Source of the DNA: Micromonospora sp. DSM 45708
GTDB lineage: Bacteria; Actinomycetota; Actinomycetes; Mycobacteriales; Micromonosporaceae
Length of the DNA stretch: 64,000 bases
Direction: 5' to 3'
NCBI RefSeq assembly: GCF_039566955.1
Contig: NZ_CP154796.1
Span: 6,952,308 to 7,016,307 of the forward strand
A program made the position numbers and the translations under genes. The notes beneath the pieces are model-generated. The model was not told where the DNA came from, searched no databases, and worked only from the letters and a program-made list of their open reading frames with translations. Shown one piece after another: positions 36,529 through 48,595 of the stretch (within the stretch, counting starts at the first letter, position 1; the number at the start of each line of letters is the position of its first letter).

Positions 36529-37724
36529 GCTGGGTTGAGGGGGCGGCGGGTTCGCCGTACGGGGTGACGAACCTGCCGTACGGCGTGTTCCGGCACGGCG
36601 ACCGCGAGCCGCGCGTCGGCGTCCGCATCGGCGACCTCGTGCTGGATCTGGCCGGCGCGGAGGCCGCCGGTCTGGTGCTGGCCGGCGGTGCGCTGGGCCG
36701 GCACACGTTGAACGCGTTCCTGGCGCTCGGCCGGCCGCAGTGGACCGCCGTCCGGGAGCGCGTCACCGAACTGCTCACCGACCCGGCGCACCGGCCGGCG
36801 GTGGAGCCGCTGCTGGTGCCGGTCGGTGAGATCGAGCTGCTGCTGCCGTTCGAGGTGGCGGACTACGTCGACTTCTACTCCTCGGAGCACCACGCGTCGA
36901 ACGTCGGGCAGATTTTCCGGCCCGGTCAGCCGCCGCTGCTGCCGAACTGGAAGCACGTGCCGATCGGCTACCACGGCCGGGCCGGCACGGTGGTCGTCTC
37001 CGGCACGCCGGTGGTCCGTCCCACCGGGCAGCGCGCCAGCGCGCAGGGCCCCACCACCGGTGCCTCCGTACGCCTCGACATCGAGGCCGAGGTCGGCTTC
37101 GTGGTCGGCGTGCCGAGCCGGCTCGGCGATCCGGTCCCGGTGGCCGACTTCGCCGACCACGTCTTCGGCGTGGTGCTGGTCAACGACTGGTCGGCCCGGG
37201 ACATCCAGGCCTGGGAGTACCAGCCGCTCGGCCCGTTCCTGGGCAAGTCGTTCGCCACCTCGGTCGCCGGCTGGGTCACCCCGCTGGACGCGCTCGGCGC
37301 CGCGTTCGTGCCCGCGCCCGACCAGGACCCGCCGGTGCAGGACTACCTGCGCGACACCCCGCACCTCGGGCTGGATCTGACGCTGGCGGTGGAGTGGAAC
37401 GGCGAGCGGGTGACCGAGCCGCCGTTCGCCACCATGTACTGGACGCCGGCCCAGCAGCTCGCCCACCTCACCGTCAACGGGGCGTCGCTGCGCACCGGCG
37501 ACCTCTACGCCTCCGGCACCGTCTCCGGGCCGGAACGCGGCCAGGTCGGCTCGTTCCTGGAACTCACCTGGGGTGGGACCGAGCCGGTGAAGTTCGCCGA
37601 CGGCAGCGAGCGGACGTTCCTGGCCGACGGCGACACGGTGACGATCACCGCCACCGCGCCCGGACCGGACGGCACCACGATCGCGCTCGGCGAGGTCACC
37701 GGGACGGTCCTCCCGGCCCGCTGA
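36525..37724 (+). CDS. fahA: Fumarylacetoacetase
   Basis: A 399-residue enzyme that splits fumarylacetoacetate into fumarate and acetoacetate, the end of tyrosine catabolism. An SH3-like N-terminal domain (residues 1-110) precedes the FAH barrel. Catalytic and metal residues are visible in VDFYSSEHHASN (Asp and His), LDIEAEVGFV (Glu), FGVVLVNDWSARDIQAWEY (Asp) and LGKSFATS (Lys). GTG 36525 overlaps the stop of the previous gene. Fumarate released here can enter the TCA cycle through the fumarases encoded further along. A strong terminator follows. Confidence 0.95.
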   Translation: MSWVEGAAGSPYGVTNLPYGVFRHGDREPRVGVRIGDLVLDLAGAEAAGLVLAGGALGRHTLNAFLALGRPQWTAVRERVTELLTDPAHRPAVEPLLVPVGEIELLLPFEVADYVDFYSSEHHASNVGQIFRPGQPPLLPNWKHVPIGYHGRAGTVVVSGTPVVRPTGQRASAQGPTTGASVRLDIEAEVGFVVGVPSRLGDPVPVADFADHVFGVVLVNDWSARDIQAWEYQPLGPFLGKSFATSVAGWVTPLDALGAAFVPAPDQDPPVQDYLRDTPHLGLDLTLAVEWNGERVTEPPFATMYWTPAQQLAHLTVNGASLRTGDLYASGTVSGPERGQVGSFLELTWGGTEPVKFADGSERTFLADGDTVTITATAPGPDGTTIALGEVTGTVLPAR

Positions 37725-37743
37725 GATCCGGCTTTCCGAGCCC

Positions 37744-37780
37744 ACGGCCCCGGTCGCACCCACTGTGCGACCGGGGCCGT
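37744..37780 (+). terminator. Terminator after fahA
   Basis: ACGGCCCCGGTCGCAC (37744-37759) and GTGCGACCGGGGCCGT (37765-37780) form a perfect 16-base stem followed by TTCCT. Confidence 0.85.
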
Positions 37781-37807
37781 TTCCTCGCGCGTTGATCGAC
37801 GCGGATC

Positions 37808-37844
37808 GGGTGCGCCCCGGGCGGTGCCGGTCCGGGGCGCACCC
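37808..37844 (+). promoter_or_regulatory. Leader hairpin abutting the RBS of the DUF397 gene
   Basis: GGGTGCGCCCCGG (37808-37820) pairs perfectly with CCGGGGCGCACCC (37832-37844) around an 11-base loop. AGGAGG begins at the next base, and a second RBS-like AGGAAGGA lies closer to the ATG at 37871. It could be a transcript-stabilising or attenuating stem. Confidence 0.5.
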
Positions 37845-37870
37845 AGGAGGAAACACAGGAAGGACCGAGC

Positions 37871-38080
37871 ATGACCGAGCTGATCGGTGCCGTGTGGCGC
37901 ACCAGCAGCCGTTCCAACGACCAGGGCCTCTGCGTCGAGGTGGCCACGAACGTGGTGGCCGCGTACGGCGTGGTGGGCGTACGCGACTCGAAGGACCCGA
38001 CCGGTCCGGCGCTCGCGGTGAGCCCGCCGGGGTGGAGCGCGTTCGTCACGGCGTTGCGACGCGACGCCCTCCGCGGCTGA
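37871..38080 (+). CDS. DUF397 protein
   Basis: A 69-residue DUF397 protein: WRTSSRSNDQGLCVEVA at residues 9-25 and VRDSKDPTGPALAVSPPGWSAF in the second half are the family blocks. DUF397 genes usually stand beside an Xre-type (DUF5753) regulator and act as its partner or antagonist. None is found within several kilobases here, so this is an orphan copy. RBS AGGAAGGA precedes the ATG; the leader carries a strong hairpin and a terminator follows the gene. Confidence 0.88.
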   Translation: MTELIGAVWRTSSRSNDQGLCVEVATNVVAAYGVVGVRDSKDPTGPALAVSPPGWSAFVTALRRDALRG

Positions 38081-38087
38081 CCGACCC

Positions 38088-38111
38088 CCGGTGCCCCGCA
38101 CGGGGCACCGG
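38088..38111 (+). terminator. Terminator after the DUF397 gene
   Basis: CCGGTGCCCCG (38088-38098) and CGGGGCACCGG (38101-38111) form a perfect 11-base stem; no T-run follows. Confidence 0.55.
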
Positions 38112-38182
38112 CGGTGGAAATGTCACCGTGGGACTCCCCTGCACCGGTCACGGCCCGTACCGTGGACGACACGGGAGGTGCC

Positions 38183-38665
38183 ATGTCGACGGTGACCGTT
38201 TCCGCCTTCATCGAAGCGCAGGATGCCGACCTCTGGCGCCTGCTCACCGACCTCCCGGCACGCGCCGACTGGCTCTCCGCGGTCGGCGCGGTCGAGGTGC
38301 TCACCGCCGGTGCGTTCGGGCCCGGCACCACCTGGCGGGAGACCCGTCTCCGGCCGGACGGCGGGGCCGAGCCGGAGGAGTACGAGGTGGTCGAGGCCGT
38401 CGCTCCACGCCGCCTGGTGCTCGGCTCGCGCGGGTCCGGCGTCGACTACCGGATCACCTTCACGTTGCGCACGGTCGAGCGGCGGCGGCGCGGCTGCACC
38501 GAGGTCACCGTCGAGCAGGAGGCGGCGCCGACCCGGCCGTACGGTCGGGTGCTGGCGCTGATCCTCGGCGGCCTGGCCGCCCGGGCGGTCGAGGGCGCGC
38601 TCCGGCGTGACCTGGCCGACCTGGCGCTGGCCGCCGGCCCCACCCGCTCCACCGAGGCCGCCTGA
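38183..38665 (+). CDS. SRPBCC (START/polyketide-cyclase-like) protein
   Basis: A 160-residue helix-grip protein. TVSAFIEAQDADLWRLLTDL at the start, FGPGTTWRETR in the middle, VDYRITFTLRTVE as a strand pair and a long C-terminal helix (LALILGGLAARAVEGALRRD) are typical of SRPBCC proteins that bind a hydrophobic ligand in a central cavity. The ligand cannot be inferred. ATG 38183 has GGGAGG six bases upstream. It stands alone, between the DUF397 terminator and a beta-propeller gene. Confidence 0.8.
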   Translation: MSTVTVSAFIEAQDADLWRLLTDLPARADWLSAVGAVEVLTAGAFGPGTTWRETRLRPDGGAEPEEYEVVEAVAPRRLVLGSRGSGVDYRITFTLRTVERRRRGCTEVTVEQEAAPTRPYGRVLALILGGLAARAVEGALRRDLADLALAAGPTRSTEAA

Positions 38666-38732
38666 GCCGAGGGCCGGGCGACCGGCTCGCGGTCCGGCCC
38701 CGGCCGGTAGGGTGCCGGGGCGGAGGTGGCGG

Positions 38733-39986
38733 ATGGCGAAGGCCGGCAGGCGGCGGGCCGTGGTGGCGCTGGTGGCGGTGCTGGCCGTCGTGGCGTCGGT
38801 CGCCGTGGTCGCCCGGGTGCTGGCGCCGGCCGAGGTCGAGACCGTGGCCCGGGACCCGTACCCGCAGGCGCCCGCGCCGACCGCCGGGGTGATCGGGCGG
38901 CTGCCGGTGGCGCCGCTGGTCGTGGACGGCCGGCTCCGCGTCTATGCCGGCACCCGCCAGGTGTACGCGGACCAGCCGGTCACCGGCCGGTACCGGGTCA
39001 CCCCGTTCTGGTCCTACCGCCGGTGGCCGGCGACGCTGGTCGGGGTGCTCGCCGAGGGCACCACGGTGGTCAGCCGCTGGTCCGACGGGAAGCTGGTGGC
39101 GCTGGACGCGCGTACCGGGCGGGTGGCGTGGCGGGCCGACGGGCCCGAGCCGGGGTCGGTGCCGAAGCCCCGCCGCACGTTCGCGGCCACGGTCTGGGAC
39201 CGGGCCGGCCTGCACGTCGCCCGCACCGCCGACGGCCGCGACGTGCTGCTCGCCGCCGGTCCGGGCGCGGTCGGCGGGTACGCCCTGACGGACGGCCGCC
39301 GGCTGTGGCGTGCCGACGTCGGCCCGGACTGCCGGGTCGACGTGGGCAGCACCGCGAGCGGCGATCTGGTCGGGGTGGACACCTGCGAAGGACCGGCAGT
39401 GGTCGAGCTGCGGGACGCGACGACCGGCGTGGTGCGGACCCGTTGGCGGCCACCGGACGCGCCGGACCGGCTCGTGGTCACGCCGGTCGGTTGCCGCGAC
39501 CGGCACTCCGGCTGCCGTGGCCTGCGTACCGCCGGGCCGGACGGCGAGCACAGCCGGGGCTGGCTGGTGACGGATCCCGGCGAGCCGACCGCCGCGCCGG
39601 GACTGGACGGGCCGGCGTCGGTGCTGGACGGCGAGCGGGTGGTGGACACGTCCGGCGGCGTGGTGACCGGGCGGTCCCCTCGCACCGGTGCGGAGCTGTG
39701 GCGCCGGGCCGACATCCACCCGGCCCGGGTGCTGGCGGTCGAGCCGGGACGGGTGCACCTGCTGACCGACCGGCGGGAACTGGTCACGCTGGACCCGCTC
39801 ACCGGCGCAACCCGGTCGGAGTTCGTGCTGAACGCCGGGCGGGACGGGACCGGCTGGCAGCCGGGGCGGGCGTACGCGGTGAACGGCTACGTCGCGGTGG
39901 AGCGGGTGCGGGAGCACGCCTCCCCGGACGACGACGACCAGGGGTGGTTCCTGATGGCCGAGCCGGTGCTGCTCGCCGCCACCTGA
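38733..39986 (+). CDS. Anchored PQQ-like beta-propeller protein
   Basis: A 417-residue protein with one N-terminal membrane segment (VVALVAVLAVVASVAVVARV, residues 9-28) and an extracytoplasmic propeller. Repeats such as LVALDARTGRVAWRADG, GGYALTDGRRLWRADV and TGRSPRTGAELWRRADI are PQQ-type blades (A-x-D-x-x-T-G-x-x-x-W). Enzyme residues for a quinoprotein dehydrogenase are not evident, so a scaffold role like BamB is possible. A second such gene lies at 44926-46350. GGAGGTGGCGG precedes the ATG. Confidence 0.75.
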   Translation: MAKAGRRRAVVALVAVLAVVASVAVVARVLAPAEVETVARDPYPQAPAPTAGVIGRLPVAPLVVDGRLRVYAGTRQVYADQPVTGRYRVTPFWSYRRWPATLVGVLAEGTTVVSRWSDGKLVALDARTGRVAWRADGPEPGSVPKPRRTFAATVWDRAGLHVARTADGRDVLLAAGPGAVGGYALTDGRRLWRADVGPDCRVDVGSTASGDLVGVDTCEGPAVVELRDATTGVVRTRWRPPDAPDRLVVTPVGCRDRHSGCRGLRTAGPDGEHSRGWLVTDPGEPTAAPGLDGPASVLDGERVVDTSGGVVTGRSPRTGAELWRRADIHPARVLAVEPGRVHLLTDRRELVTLDPLTGATRSEFVLNAGRDGTGWQPGRAYAVNGYVAVERVREHASPDDDDQGWFLMAEPVLLAAT

Positions 39987-40002
39987 GCGGACAGCCGGGT
40001 GA

Positions 40003-40047
40003 GGAGGGGCCCCTTCTCGACGCCAGGCGTCAAGAAGGGGCCCCTCC
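40003..40047. repeat. Long palindrome (family C) between convergent genes
   Basis: GGAGGGGCCCCTTCT and AGAAGGGGCCCCTCC flank an inner GACGCC-A-GGCGTC stem, giving one 45-base hairpin with a single mismatch. It may end both flanking genes. Confidence 0.8.
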
Positions 40048-40054
40048 CTACGCC

Positions 40055-41158
40055 TCAGGCGAGGGCGGCCTCGGCGGCGGCCAGGAACGCGTCGTTCTCG
40101 GTCGGGGTGCCGATGGTGACCCGCACGCCGTCGCCCGGGAACGGCCGCACGATCACGCCGCGCGCCTCGCACGCCTTGCCGAACTCCACCGCCCGCTCGC
40201 CCAGCGGCAGCCAGACGAAGTTGGCCTGGCTGTCCGGCACGTCCGGCACGAACTTGCGCAGCGCCTCGGTGACCCGGTCCCGTTCGGCCACCACCAGCGC
40301 GCAGCGCCGCTGCACCTCGTCGGCCTGGGCGAGCGCGGCCAGCGCGCCGGCCTGGGCGGCCATGCTGGTGGAGAACGGGGTGACCACCTTGCGGACGGCG
40401 GCGGCCACGGCCGGCGCGGCCACCAGCCAGCCGATGCGCAGGCCGGCCAGGCCCCACGCCTTGGACAGCGTGCGCAGCACCGCCACGTTCGGCCGGTCCA
40501 GGTAGCTCAGGCCGTCCGGCACCTCGGCGTCGGTGACGAACTCCCGGTACGCCTCGTCGATCACCACGAGCACGTCGTCCGGCACCGCGTCGAGGAAGCG
40601 GTCCAGCTCGGCCTTGCGGACCGCCGTACCGGTGGGGTTGTTCGGGTTGCAGACCAGGATCATCCGGGTCCGGTCGGTCACCGCCGCCGCCATCGCCGCG
40701 AGGTCGTGCCCGTGGCCGGCGTCGTTCGGCACCCGCACGCTGGTCGCGCCGCTGGTCGCCGCGATGATCGGGTACGCCTCGAACGACCGCCACGAGTAGA
40801 GCAGCTCGTCACCGGGCAGGCAGGTGGCCCGGACCAGGTGCTCGGCCAGCGCCACCGAACCGCAGCCGGTGGCGATCCGGTCGGCGTCCACGCCGTAGCG
40901 CTCGGCGAGCGCCTGGCGCAGCGCCACCACGCCCATGTCCGGGTAGCGGTGCGAACCGGCGACCGCCTCGGCGACCGCCTCCACCACGCCGGGCAGCGGG
41001 CCGTACGGCACCTCGTTGCTGGCCAGCTTGATCGCCTCGGGCAGGCCCAGCTCCCGGGCCAGGTCGGCGGGGCTGCGGCCGGGCACGTAGTTGGGCAGCG
41101 CGTCCAGGTCGACGCGGGTGAGCCGCGGCGCAGGCTGGTGACGTCCGGTCTCGGTCAT
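40055..41158 (-). CDS. Histidinol-phosphate/aromatic aminotransferase (Pat/HisC-like)
   Basis: A 367-residue fold-type I PLP enzyme. [19 protein letters not shown] and the PLP lysine in [14 protein letters not shown] are clear. The [16 protein letters not shown] start and the short length match actinobacterial phenylalanine aminotransferase Pat, a HisC relative. Its position one RDD pair away from hppD suggests it may make 4-hydroxyphenylpyruvate from tyrosine, but a role in phenylalanine or histidine synthesis is equally possible from sequence alone. ATG 41158 overlaps the upstream RDD gene stop as ATGA. Confidence 0.88.
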   Translation of the reverse strand: MTETGRHQPAPRLTRVDLDALPNYVPGRSPADLARELGLPEAIKLASNEVPYGPLPGVVEAVAEAVAGSHRYPDMGVVALRQALAERYGVDADRIATGCGSVALAEHLVRATCLPGDELLYSWRSFEAYPIIAATSGATSVRVPNDAGHGHDLAAMAAAVTDRTRMILVCNPNNPTGTAVRKAELDRFLDAVPDDVLVVIDEAYREFVTDAEVPDGLSYLDRPNVAVLRTLSKAWGLAGLRIGWLVAAPAVAAAVRKVVTPFSTSMAAQAGALAALAQADEVQRRCALVVAERDRVTEALRKFVPDVPDSQANFVWLPLGERAVEFGKACEARGVIVRPFPGDGVRVTIGTPTENDAFLAAAEAALA

Positions 41159-42168
41159 GGGGTGTCTCCCGGGGGGTCGGCGCGGTCGGGCGGGGCGGTA
41201 CGGGGAGCGGGCCGGTTGCGGGGGAGCTGGACCACCACGGTCTGCGCCCGCTTGTCGTGCAGCGCCTGACGCAGCGGCTGGTCGAACAGGGGCGAGACGG
41301 CGTCGACGAGCTGGAGCAGCAGGCCCAGCCCGCAGCAGTACCAGAGCAGCGTGGGCATACCGAGCGTGCTCCAGCGCCGGAAGGCCCGGCCGAAGCCGAG
41401 CGGCTGGTCCGCCTCGACCGGCAGCGCGCGTACGCCGGCCACCCGCTTGCCGAACGTCTGCCCGCGCGCCGCCATCGACGGCACCTCGTACGCGAACCAG
41501 AGCGCGGTGGCGATCAGCAGGATGACGACCTGCAACCCGCCGGCCTGGTCGTCGATCTGGGGCAGCCCCTCGGTGGAGGTGTCGCCGTTCAACGCCCGAC
41601 GCATCGTCTCCCGCAGGTAGGGCTCGATCGCCTCGAAGTAGCGCCAGACGAACCAGCCGTTGACCAGCACGTTGAGCAGGAACACCACACCGAGGTCGAT
41701 GAGGCGGGCGACCAGCCGGGCACCGTACGAGGCGAGCGGCAGCCCGTGCGGGCGCGGCGCCGGCGGCCGGCCCGGCCACTGCGGGTACGGCCAGCCCGGC
41801 GGCGGCCCCTGCTGCCCCGGCTGGCCGGGGTGTCCCGGCCACGCTCCAGACTGGCCCGGCTGTCCGGGCTGCCCCGGCCATGGTCCGGCCTGGCCCGGCT
41901 GTCCGGGCTGCCCCCACCCGGGGGTGGGCTGCCCCGACGGGACCGGTCCGGCCGGCTGACCGGTGGGGCCACCCGCCGCGCCGGAGGCCGGCCGGTTGGC
42001 GGCGGAGCCGTTGCCCGGCGCGGCGGCCGGCTCGGGCTCGGCGGGCGGTGGACCGTCGGGCGGGGTGACGTCGACCGGGATCGGCGCACCGATCCAGCCC
42101 GCCCCGTCCCACCAGCGGCGGGTCTCCGGTTCGGCGGGGTCGACGTACCAGCCAGGTTCCAGACTCAC
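41155..42168 (-). CDS. DUF2510/RDD-family membrane protein
   Basis: A 337-residue protein. It begins with a DUF2510 segment ([19 protein letters not shown]), continues with about 110 residues of Gly/Pro/Gln repeats (GQPGQPGQ type) and ends in an RDD domain with three or four membrane segments: [20 protein letters not shown], then [14 protein letters not shown]. Function is unknown; RDD proteins have been proposed to be transporters. GTG 42168 directly follows a two-unit tandem repeat. It is coupled to the aminotransferase by ATGA. Confidence 0.82.
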   Translation of the reverse strand: MSLEPGWYVDPAEPETRRWWDGAGWIGAPIPVDVTPPDGPPPAEPEPAAAPGNGSAANRPASGAAGGPTGQPAGPVPSGQPTPGWGQPGQPGQAGPWPGQPGQPGQSGAWPGHPGQPGQQGPPPGWPYPQWPGRPPAPRPHGLPLASYGARLVARLIDLGVVFLLNVLVNGWFVWRYFEAIEPYLRETMRRALNGDTSTEGLPQIDDQAGGLQVVILLIATALWFAYEVPSMAARGQTFGKRVAGVRALPVEADQPLGFGRAFRRWSTLGMPTLLWYCCGLGLLLQLVDAVSPLFDQPLRQALHDKRAQTVVVQLPRNRPAPRTAPPDRADPPGDTP

Positions 42169-42287
42169 GGTGCCCCTTCAGTTCGCGACTGCGGGGCTCG
42201 CAGGCCCGGCTCGCTCCTCACGCTCACAGGGCTCCCCTCAGTTCGCGACTGCGGGGCTCGCAGGCCCGGCTCGCTCCTCACGCTCAC
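42169..42287 (-). repeat. Tandem intergenic repeat, two units of 60 and 59 bases, between RDD genes
   Basis: On the minus strand both units start GTGAGCGTGAGGAGCGAGCC and contain CCCCGCAGTCGCGAACTGA. The upstream gene stops inside the first GTGA, and the next gene starts at the GTG after unit 2. It is homologous to the array before panC (3860-3983), with the same stop/start placement. Confidence 0.9.
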
Positions 42288-42997
42288 GGTGCCACCTTAA
42301 CGACGACCGTGCCGGCGGCCTTGTCGTGCAGGCACTGCTGCCAGGGCTTGTCCCAGAGCTGCCAGAGGCCGTCGAGGTAGTTGAGGAACGGCACCAGCGA
42401 GGCGGCGACGAACTCGACCAGGTAGCGCTTGCCGAGCATGCCGCGGGTCAGCGTGGCGTCGGGACGCGCCGGGACGATCCGCAGCTTCATCACCTTCTTG
42501 CCGAGCGTCTGCCCGGTCCGGCGGGCGTACTCGACGTGGTAGAGCCAGTAGAAGACCAGCAGCAGAACGAACAGCCCCAACTCGGCCAGGAGCACCGGCA
42601 GGAGGAAGTCGCCGAAGATGACCAAGGGGTCGGGCTCGGCCACGGTGCCGTCCGGGCCGGGCGCCGGCATCCGGTCGATCATGCGGAGGACGAGCCAGAT
42701 GAAGACCGGGGCGAAGAGCACCATCGCCACCGCGGTGGCGACCGCCGTGTCGATCAGCCACGCCACCAGCCGCTCGCCGAACGCGGCCAGCGGTTGGCCG
42801 TTCGGGGCCAGGGCCGGTGGCACGAACGCGGCGTGCGGGGCGTACCCGGGTGGGGGCGGCGGGTAGCCGGGGAGCGGCGGGTACGTCTGCGGGATGGGCT
42901 GTGCGGGCACCGCCGGGCCGCTGGGCGGCGCGAAGCCGCCGCCCACGGGCGGGGGCCCGGCGGGCGGCGGCGTCGTGTTCGGGGGAGGCTGGGTCAC
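42284..42997 (-). CDS. RDD-family membrane protein
   Basis: A 237-residue protein with a Pro-rich cytoplasmic head (about 70 residues, with PPPP runs) and an RDD domain: LAAFGERLVAWLIDTAVATA with the family's Arg and Asp, a second membrane pair, then TGQTLGKKVMKLRIV and WDKPWQQCLHDKAAGTVVV at the C-terminus. It lacks the DUF2510 segment of the next gene. The two were probably once directly linked by a GTGA overlap, now separated by the tandem repeat. GTG 42997 is the likely start. Function is unknown. Confidence 0.82.
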   Translation of the reverse strand: MTQPPPNTTPPPAGPPPVGGGFAPPSGPAVPAQPIPQTYPPLPGYPPPPPGYAPHAAFVPPALAPNGQPLAAFGERLVAWLIDTAVATAVAMVLFAPVFIWLVLRMIDRMPAPGPDGTVAEPDPLVIFGDFLLPVLLAELGLFVLLLVFYWLYHVEYARRTGQTLGKKVMKLRIVPARPDATLTRGMLGKRYLVEFVAASLVPFLNYLDGLWQLWDKPWQQCLHDKAAGTVVVKVAP

Positions 42998-43007
42998 GCG
43001 GACAGTG

Positions 43008-46350
<3,343 letters not shown>

Positions 46351-46426
46351 CGCCGGGTGAGATAGGCGTCCCAGGACCTACCGGCGGGTGTCACCGATCG
46401 ACCGCTCTGCCCTAGGCTTTTCGGTC

Positions 46427-48094
46427 ATGAGCAGTGCTGCCGCCTTCTCGTACGCGCCCCTCCTGCCGACCGGCCCCGACCAGACCGAATATCGCCTGGT
46501 CACCGACGAGGGCGTGGACGTCGTCAACGGCCCGGGTGGCCGCCGCTTCCTCACCGTGGAACCGGCCGCGCTGACCGCGTTGACCGCCGAGGCCATGCAC
46601 GACGTCGCCCATTTCCTGCGCCCGGCCCACCTGGCCCAGCTCCGGTCGATCATCGACGACCCGGCGGCCTCGCCGAACGACCGGTTCGTCGCGCTCGACC
46701 TGCTGCGCAACGCCAACATCGCGGCCGGTGGCGTGCTGCCGATGTGCCAGGACACCGGCACCGCGATCGTGATGGGCAAGCGTGGCCGGCACGTGCTCAC
46801 CGACGGCACCGACGCGGAGGCGATCTCGCGCGGCGTCTACCAGGCGTACACGAAGCTGAACCTGCGTTACTCGCAGCTCGCGCCGCTGACCATGTGGGAC
46901 GAGCGGAACACCGGCAGCAACCTGCCGGCCCAGGTGGAGCTCTACGCCGAGGACCCGGACGGCCACCCGGACGCGTACAAGTTCCTGTTCATGGCCAAGG
47001 GTGGGGGCTCGGCCAACAAGTCCTACCTCTACCAGGAGACCAAGGCGCTGTTGAATCCGACGCGGATGATGCAGTTCCTGGAGGAGAAGCTGCGGCTGAT
47101 CGGCACCGCGGCCTGCCCGCCCTACCACCTGGCCATCGTCATCGGCGGCACCTCCGCGGAATACGCGTTGAAGACCGCCAAGTACGCCTCCGCGAAGTAC
47201 CTCGACGCGCTGCCGACGCAGGGCTCGATGAGCGCGCACGGTTTCCGTGACCTGGAGCTGGAGGCGGAGGTGCTGGAGCTGACCCGCAACTTCGGCATCG
47301 GCGCGCAGTTCGGTGGGCGTTACTTCTGCCACGACGTGCGGGTGGTCCGGCTGCCCCGGCACGGCGCGTCCTGCCCGGTCGCCATCGCGGTCTCCTGCTC
47401 CGCCGACCGGCAGGCGGTTGCCAAGATCACCCCGTCGGGTGTGTGGCTGGAGCGCCTCGAAACCGACCCGGCCCGCTACCTGCCCGACGTCACCGACGAG
47501 ACGCTGGACACCGAGACCGTCGTCCGGGTGGACCTGAACCGGCCGATGGACGAGATCCGCGCCGAGCTGTCGAAGTACCCGGTGAAGACCCGGCTCTCGC
47601 TCACCGGCCCGCTCGTGGTGGCCCGGGACATCGCGCACGCGAAGATCGCCGAGCGGCTGGACGCCGGCGAGCCGATGCCGCAATATCTGCGCGACCACGC
47701 GGTCTACTACGCCGGCCCGGCCAAGACCCCCGAGGGCTACGCCTCCGGCTCGTTCGGCCCCACCACGGCCGGCCGGATGGACGCCTACGTGGAGAAGTTC
47801 CAGGCGGCCGGCGGCTCGATGGTGATGCTGGCCAAGGGCAACCGGTCCGCCCAGGTCACCCGCTCCTGCCACACCCACGGCGGGTTCTACCTCGGCTCGA
47901 TCGGCGGCCCGGCGGCCCGGCTGGCCCAGGACTGCATCAAGCACGTCGAGGTGCTCGAATACCCGGAGCTGGGCATGGAGGCGGTCTGGCGGATCGAGGT
48001 GGAGGACTTCCCGGCCTTCATCGTGGTCGACGACAAGGGCAGCGACTTCTTCGCCGAGGTCACCAAGCCGGTGCTCACCGTCGGCCGCCGCTGA
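46427..48094 (+). CDS. Class I (iron-sulfur) fumarate hydratase
   Basis: A 555-residue FumA/FumB-type enzyme, interconverting fumarate and malate. The N-terminal catalytic half shows [10 protein letters not shown] with a cluster cysteine, [20 protein letters not shown] and the [18 protein letters not shown] block; the C-terminal beta half has [11 protein letters not shown] and KGNRS. It is oxygen-sensitive in other bacteria because of its 4Fe-4S cluster. A class II enzyme is encoded 4.4 kb downstream. TAGGCT (46413-46418) ends eight bases before ATG 46427. Confidence 0.95.
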   Translation: MSSAAAFSYAPLLPTGPDQTEYRLVTDEGVDVVNGPGGRRFLTVEPAALTALTAEAMHDVAHFLRPAHLAQLRSIIDDPAASPNDRFVALDLLRNANIAAGGVLPMCQDTGTAIVMGKRGRHVLTDGTDAEAISRGVYQAYTKLNLRYSQLAPLTMWDERNTGSNLPAQVELYAEDPDGHPDAYKFLFMAKGGGSANKSYLYQETKALLNPTRMMQFLEEKLRLIGTAACPPYHLAIVIGGTSAEYALKTAKYASAKYLDALPTQGSMSAHGFRDLELEAEVLELTRNFGIGAQFGGRYFCHDVRVVRLPRHGASCPVAIAVSCSADRQAVAKITPSGVWLERLETDPARYLPDVTDETLDTETVVRVDLNRPMDEIRAELSKYPVKTRLSLTGPLVVARDIAHAKIAERLDAGEPMPQYLRDHAVYYAGPAKTPEGYASGSFGPTTAGRMDAYVEKFQAAGGSMVMLAKGNRSAQVTRSCHTHGGFYLGSIGGPAARLAQDCIKHVEVLEYPELGMEAVWRIEVEDFPAFIVVDDKGSDFFAEVTKPVLTVGRR

Positions 48095-48132
48095 GAAATT
48101 TAAGTTCTCAGGAATCTTTGGCGTTTTGATGC

Positions 48133-48170
48133 TTGGTGGAGTTTCCCCCTTCTCGTAGCCTGATCGGGCT
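48133..48170 (+). promoter_or_regulatory. Promoter and palindrome of the RHH-RAMA cassette
   Basis: TTGGTG (48133-48138), a 17-base spacer and TAGCCT (48156-48161). AGCCTGATCGGGCT (48157-48170), a near-palindrome with 12 of 14 symmetric positions, covers the -10 and start site. Such a placement fits autorepression by the ribbon-helix-helix protein encoded next. GAGGAGG at 48174 is the RBS. Confidence 0.6.
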
Positions 48171-48185
48171 GACGAGGAGGGCCAC

Positions 48186-48587
48186 ATGCCATCGATCGAC
48201 ATAGACGAAGAAACCGACCGTTACTTGGCGTTCGCCGCCGACATCGCGGGGCTGACCAAAGGGCAGGTCGTGGCACGCCTGGTCCGGGAGGCGAGAGCGC
48301 GCGCCGAGGCGCGGGCAGGCGAAACGAGTGCCGCTGACGAGCCCTCGGCCGTTCAGGTATATGCCGACTACGCCGGGCATCGCACCTTCGCGTCGTTCGT
48401 TCCGGGGCCGGGGCGCATCGAGATCACCTCAGGTCCGCTGGCCGGAAGCGTCTTCAAGACGCCGAGCCAGGCGGCCCGGGAGATTGTCAAGCACTACAAC
48501 CCCGAGGTGAGCCCGCACCGCAACGGTTGGAGCTTCTTCCTCATCGCGGAGACCGCTGCGCCGCTTCAGACGCTGCGGCATCGGTGA
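48186..48587 (+). CDS. Small protein: ribbon-helix-helix-like N-terminus plus RAMA/DUF4357-like domain
   Basis: A 133-residue protein. Residues 1-40 (MPSIDIDEETDRYLAFAADI, then GLTKGQVVARLVREA) look like a ribbon-helix-helix DNA-binding motif. Residues 58-122 (YADYAGHRTFASF, ITSGPLAGSVFKTPSQAARE, NGWSFFLI) follow the RAMA/DUF4357 pattern of small beta domains attached to restriction and methylase genes. The neighbour eight bases downstream is a DUF3800-like protein. Together they look like a two-gene module with self-regulation. The surrounding DNA is less GC-rich than the fumarase genes, consistent with later acquisition. No function is established. Confidence 0.6.
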   Translation: MPSIDIDEETDRYLAFAADIAGLTKGQVVARLVREARARAEARAGETSAADEPSAVQVYADYAGHRTFASFVPGPGRIEITSGPLAGSVFKTPSQAAREIVKHYNPEVSPHRNGWSFFLIAETAAPLQTLRHR

Positions 48588-48595
48588 GGTGAGAG

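Noticed and set aside
40055..41158. Calling the aminotransferase hisC
   Set aside because: No other his genes are nearby, and the protein fits Pat (aromatic) at least as well, so the symbol was left empty.
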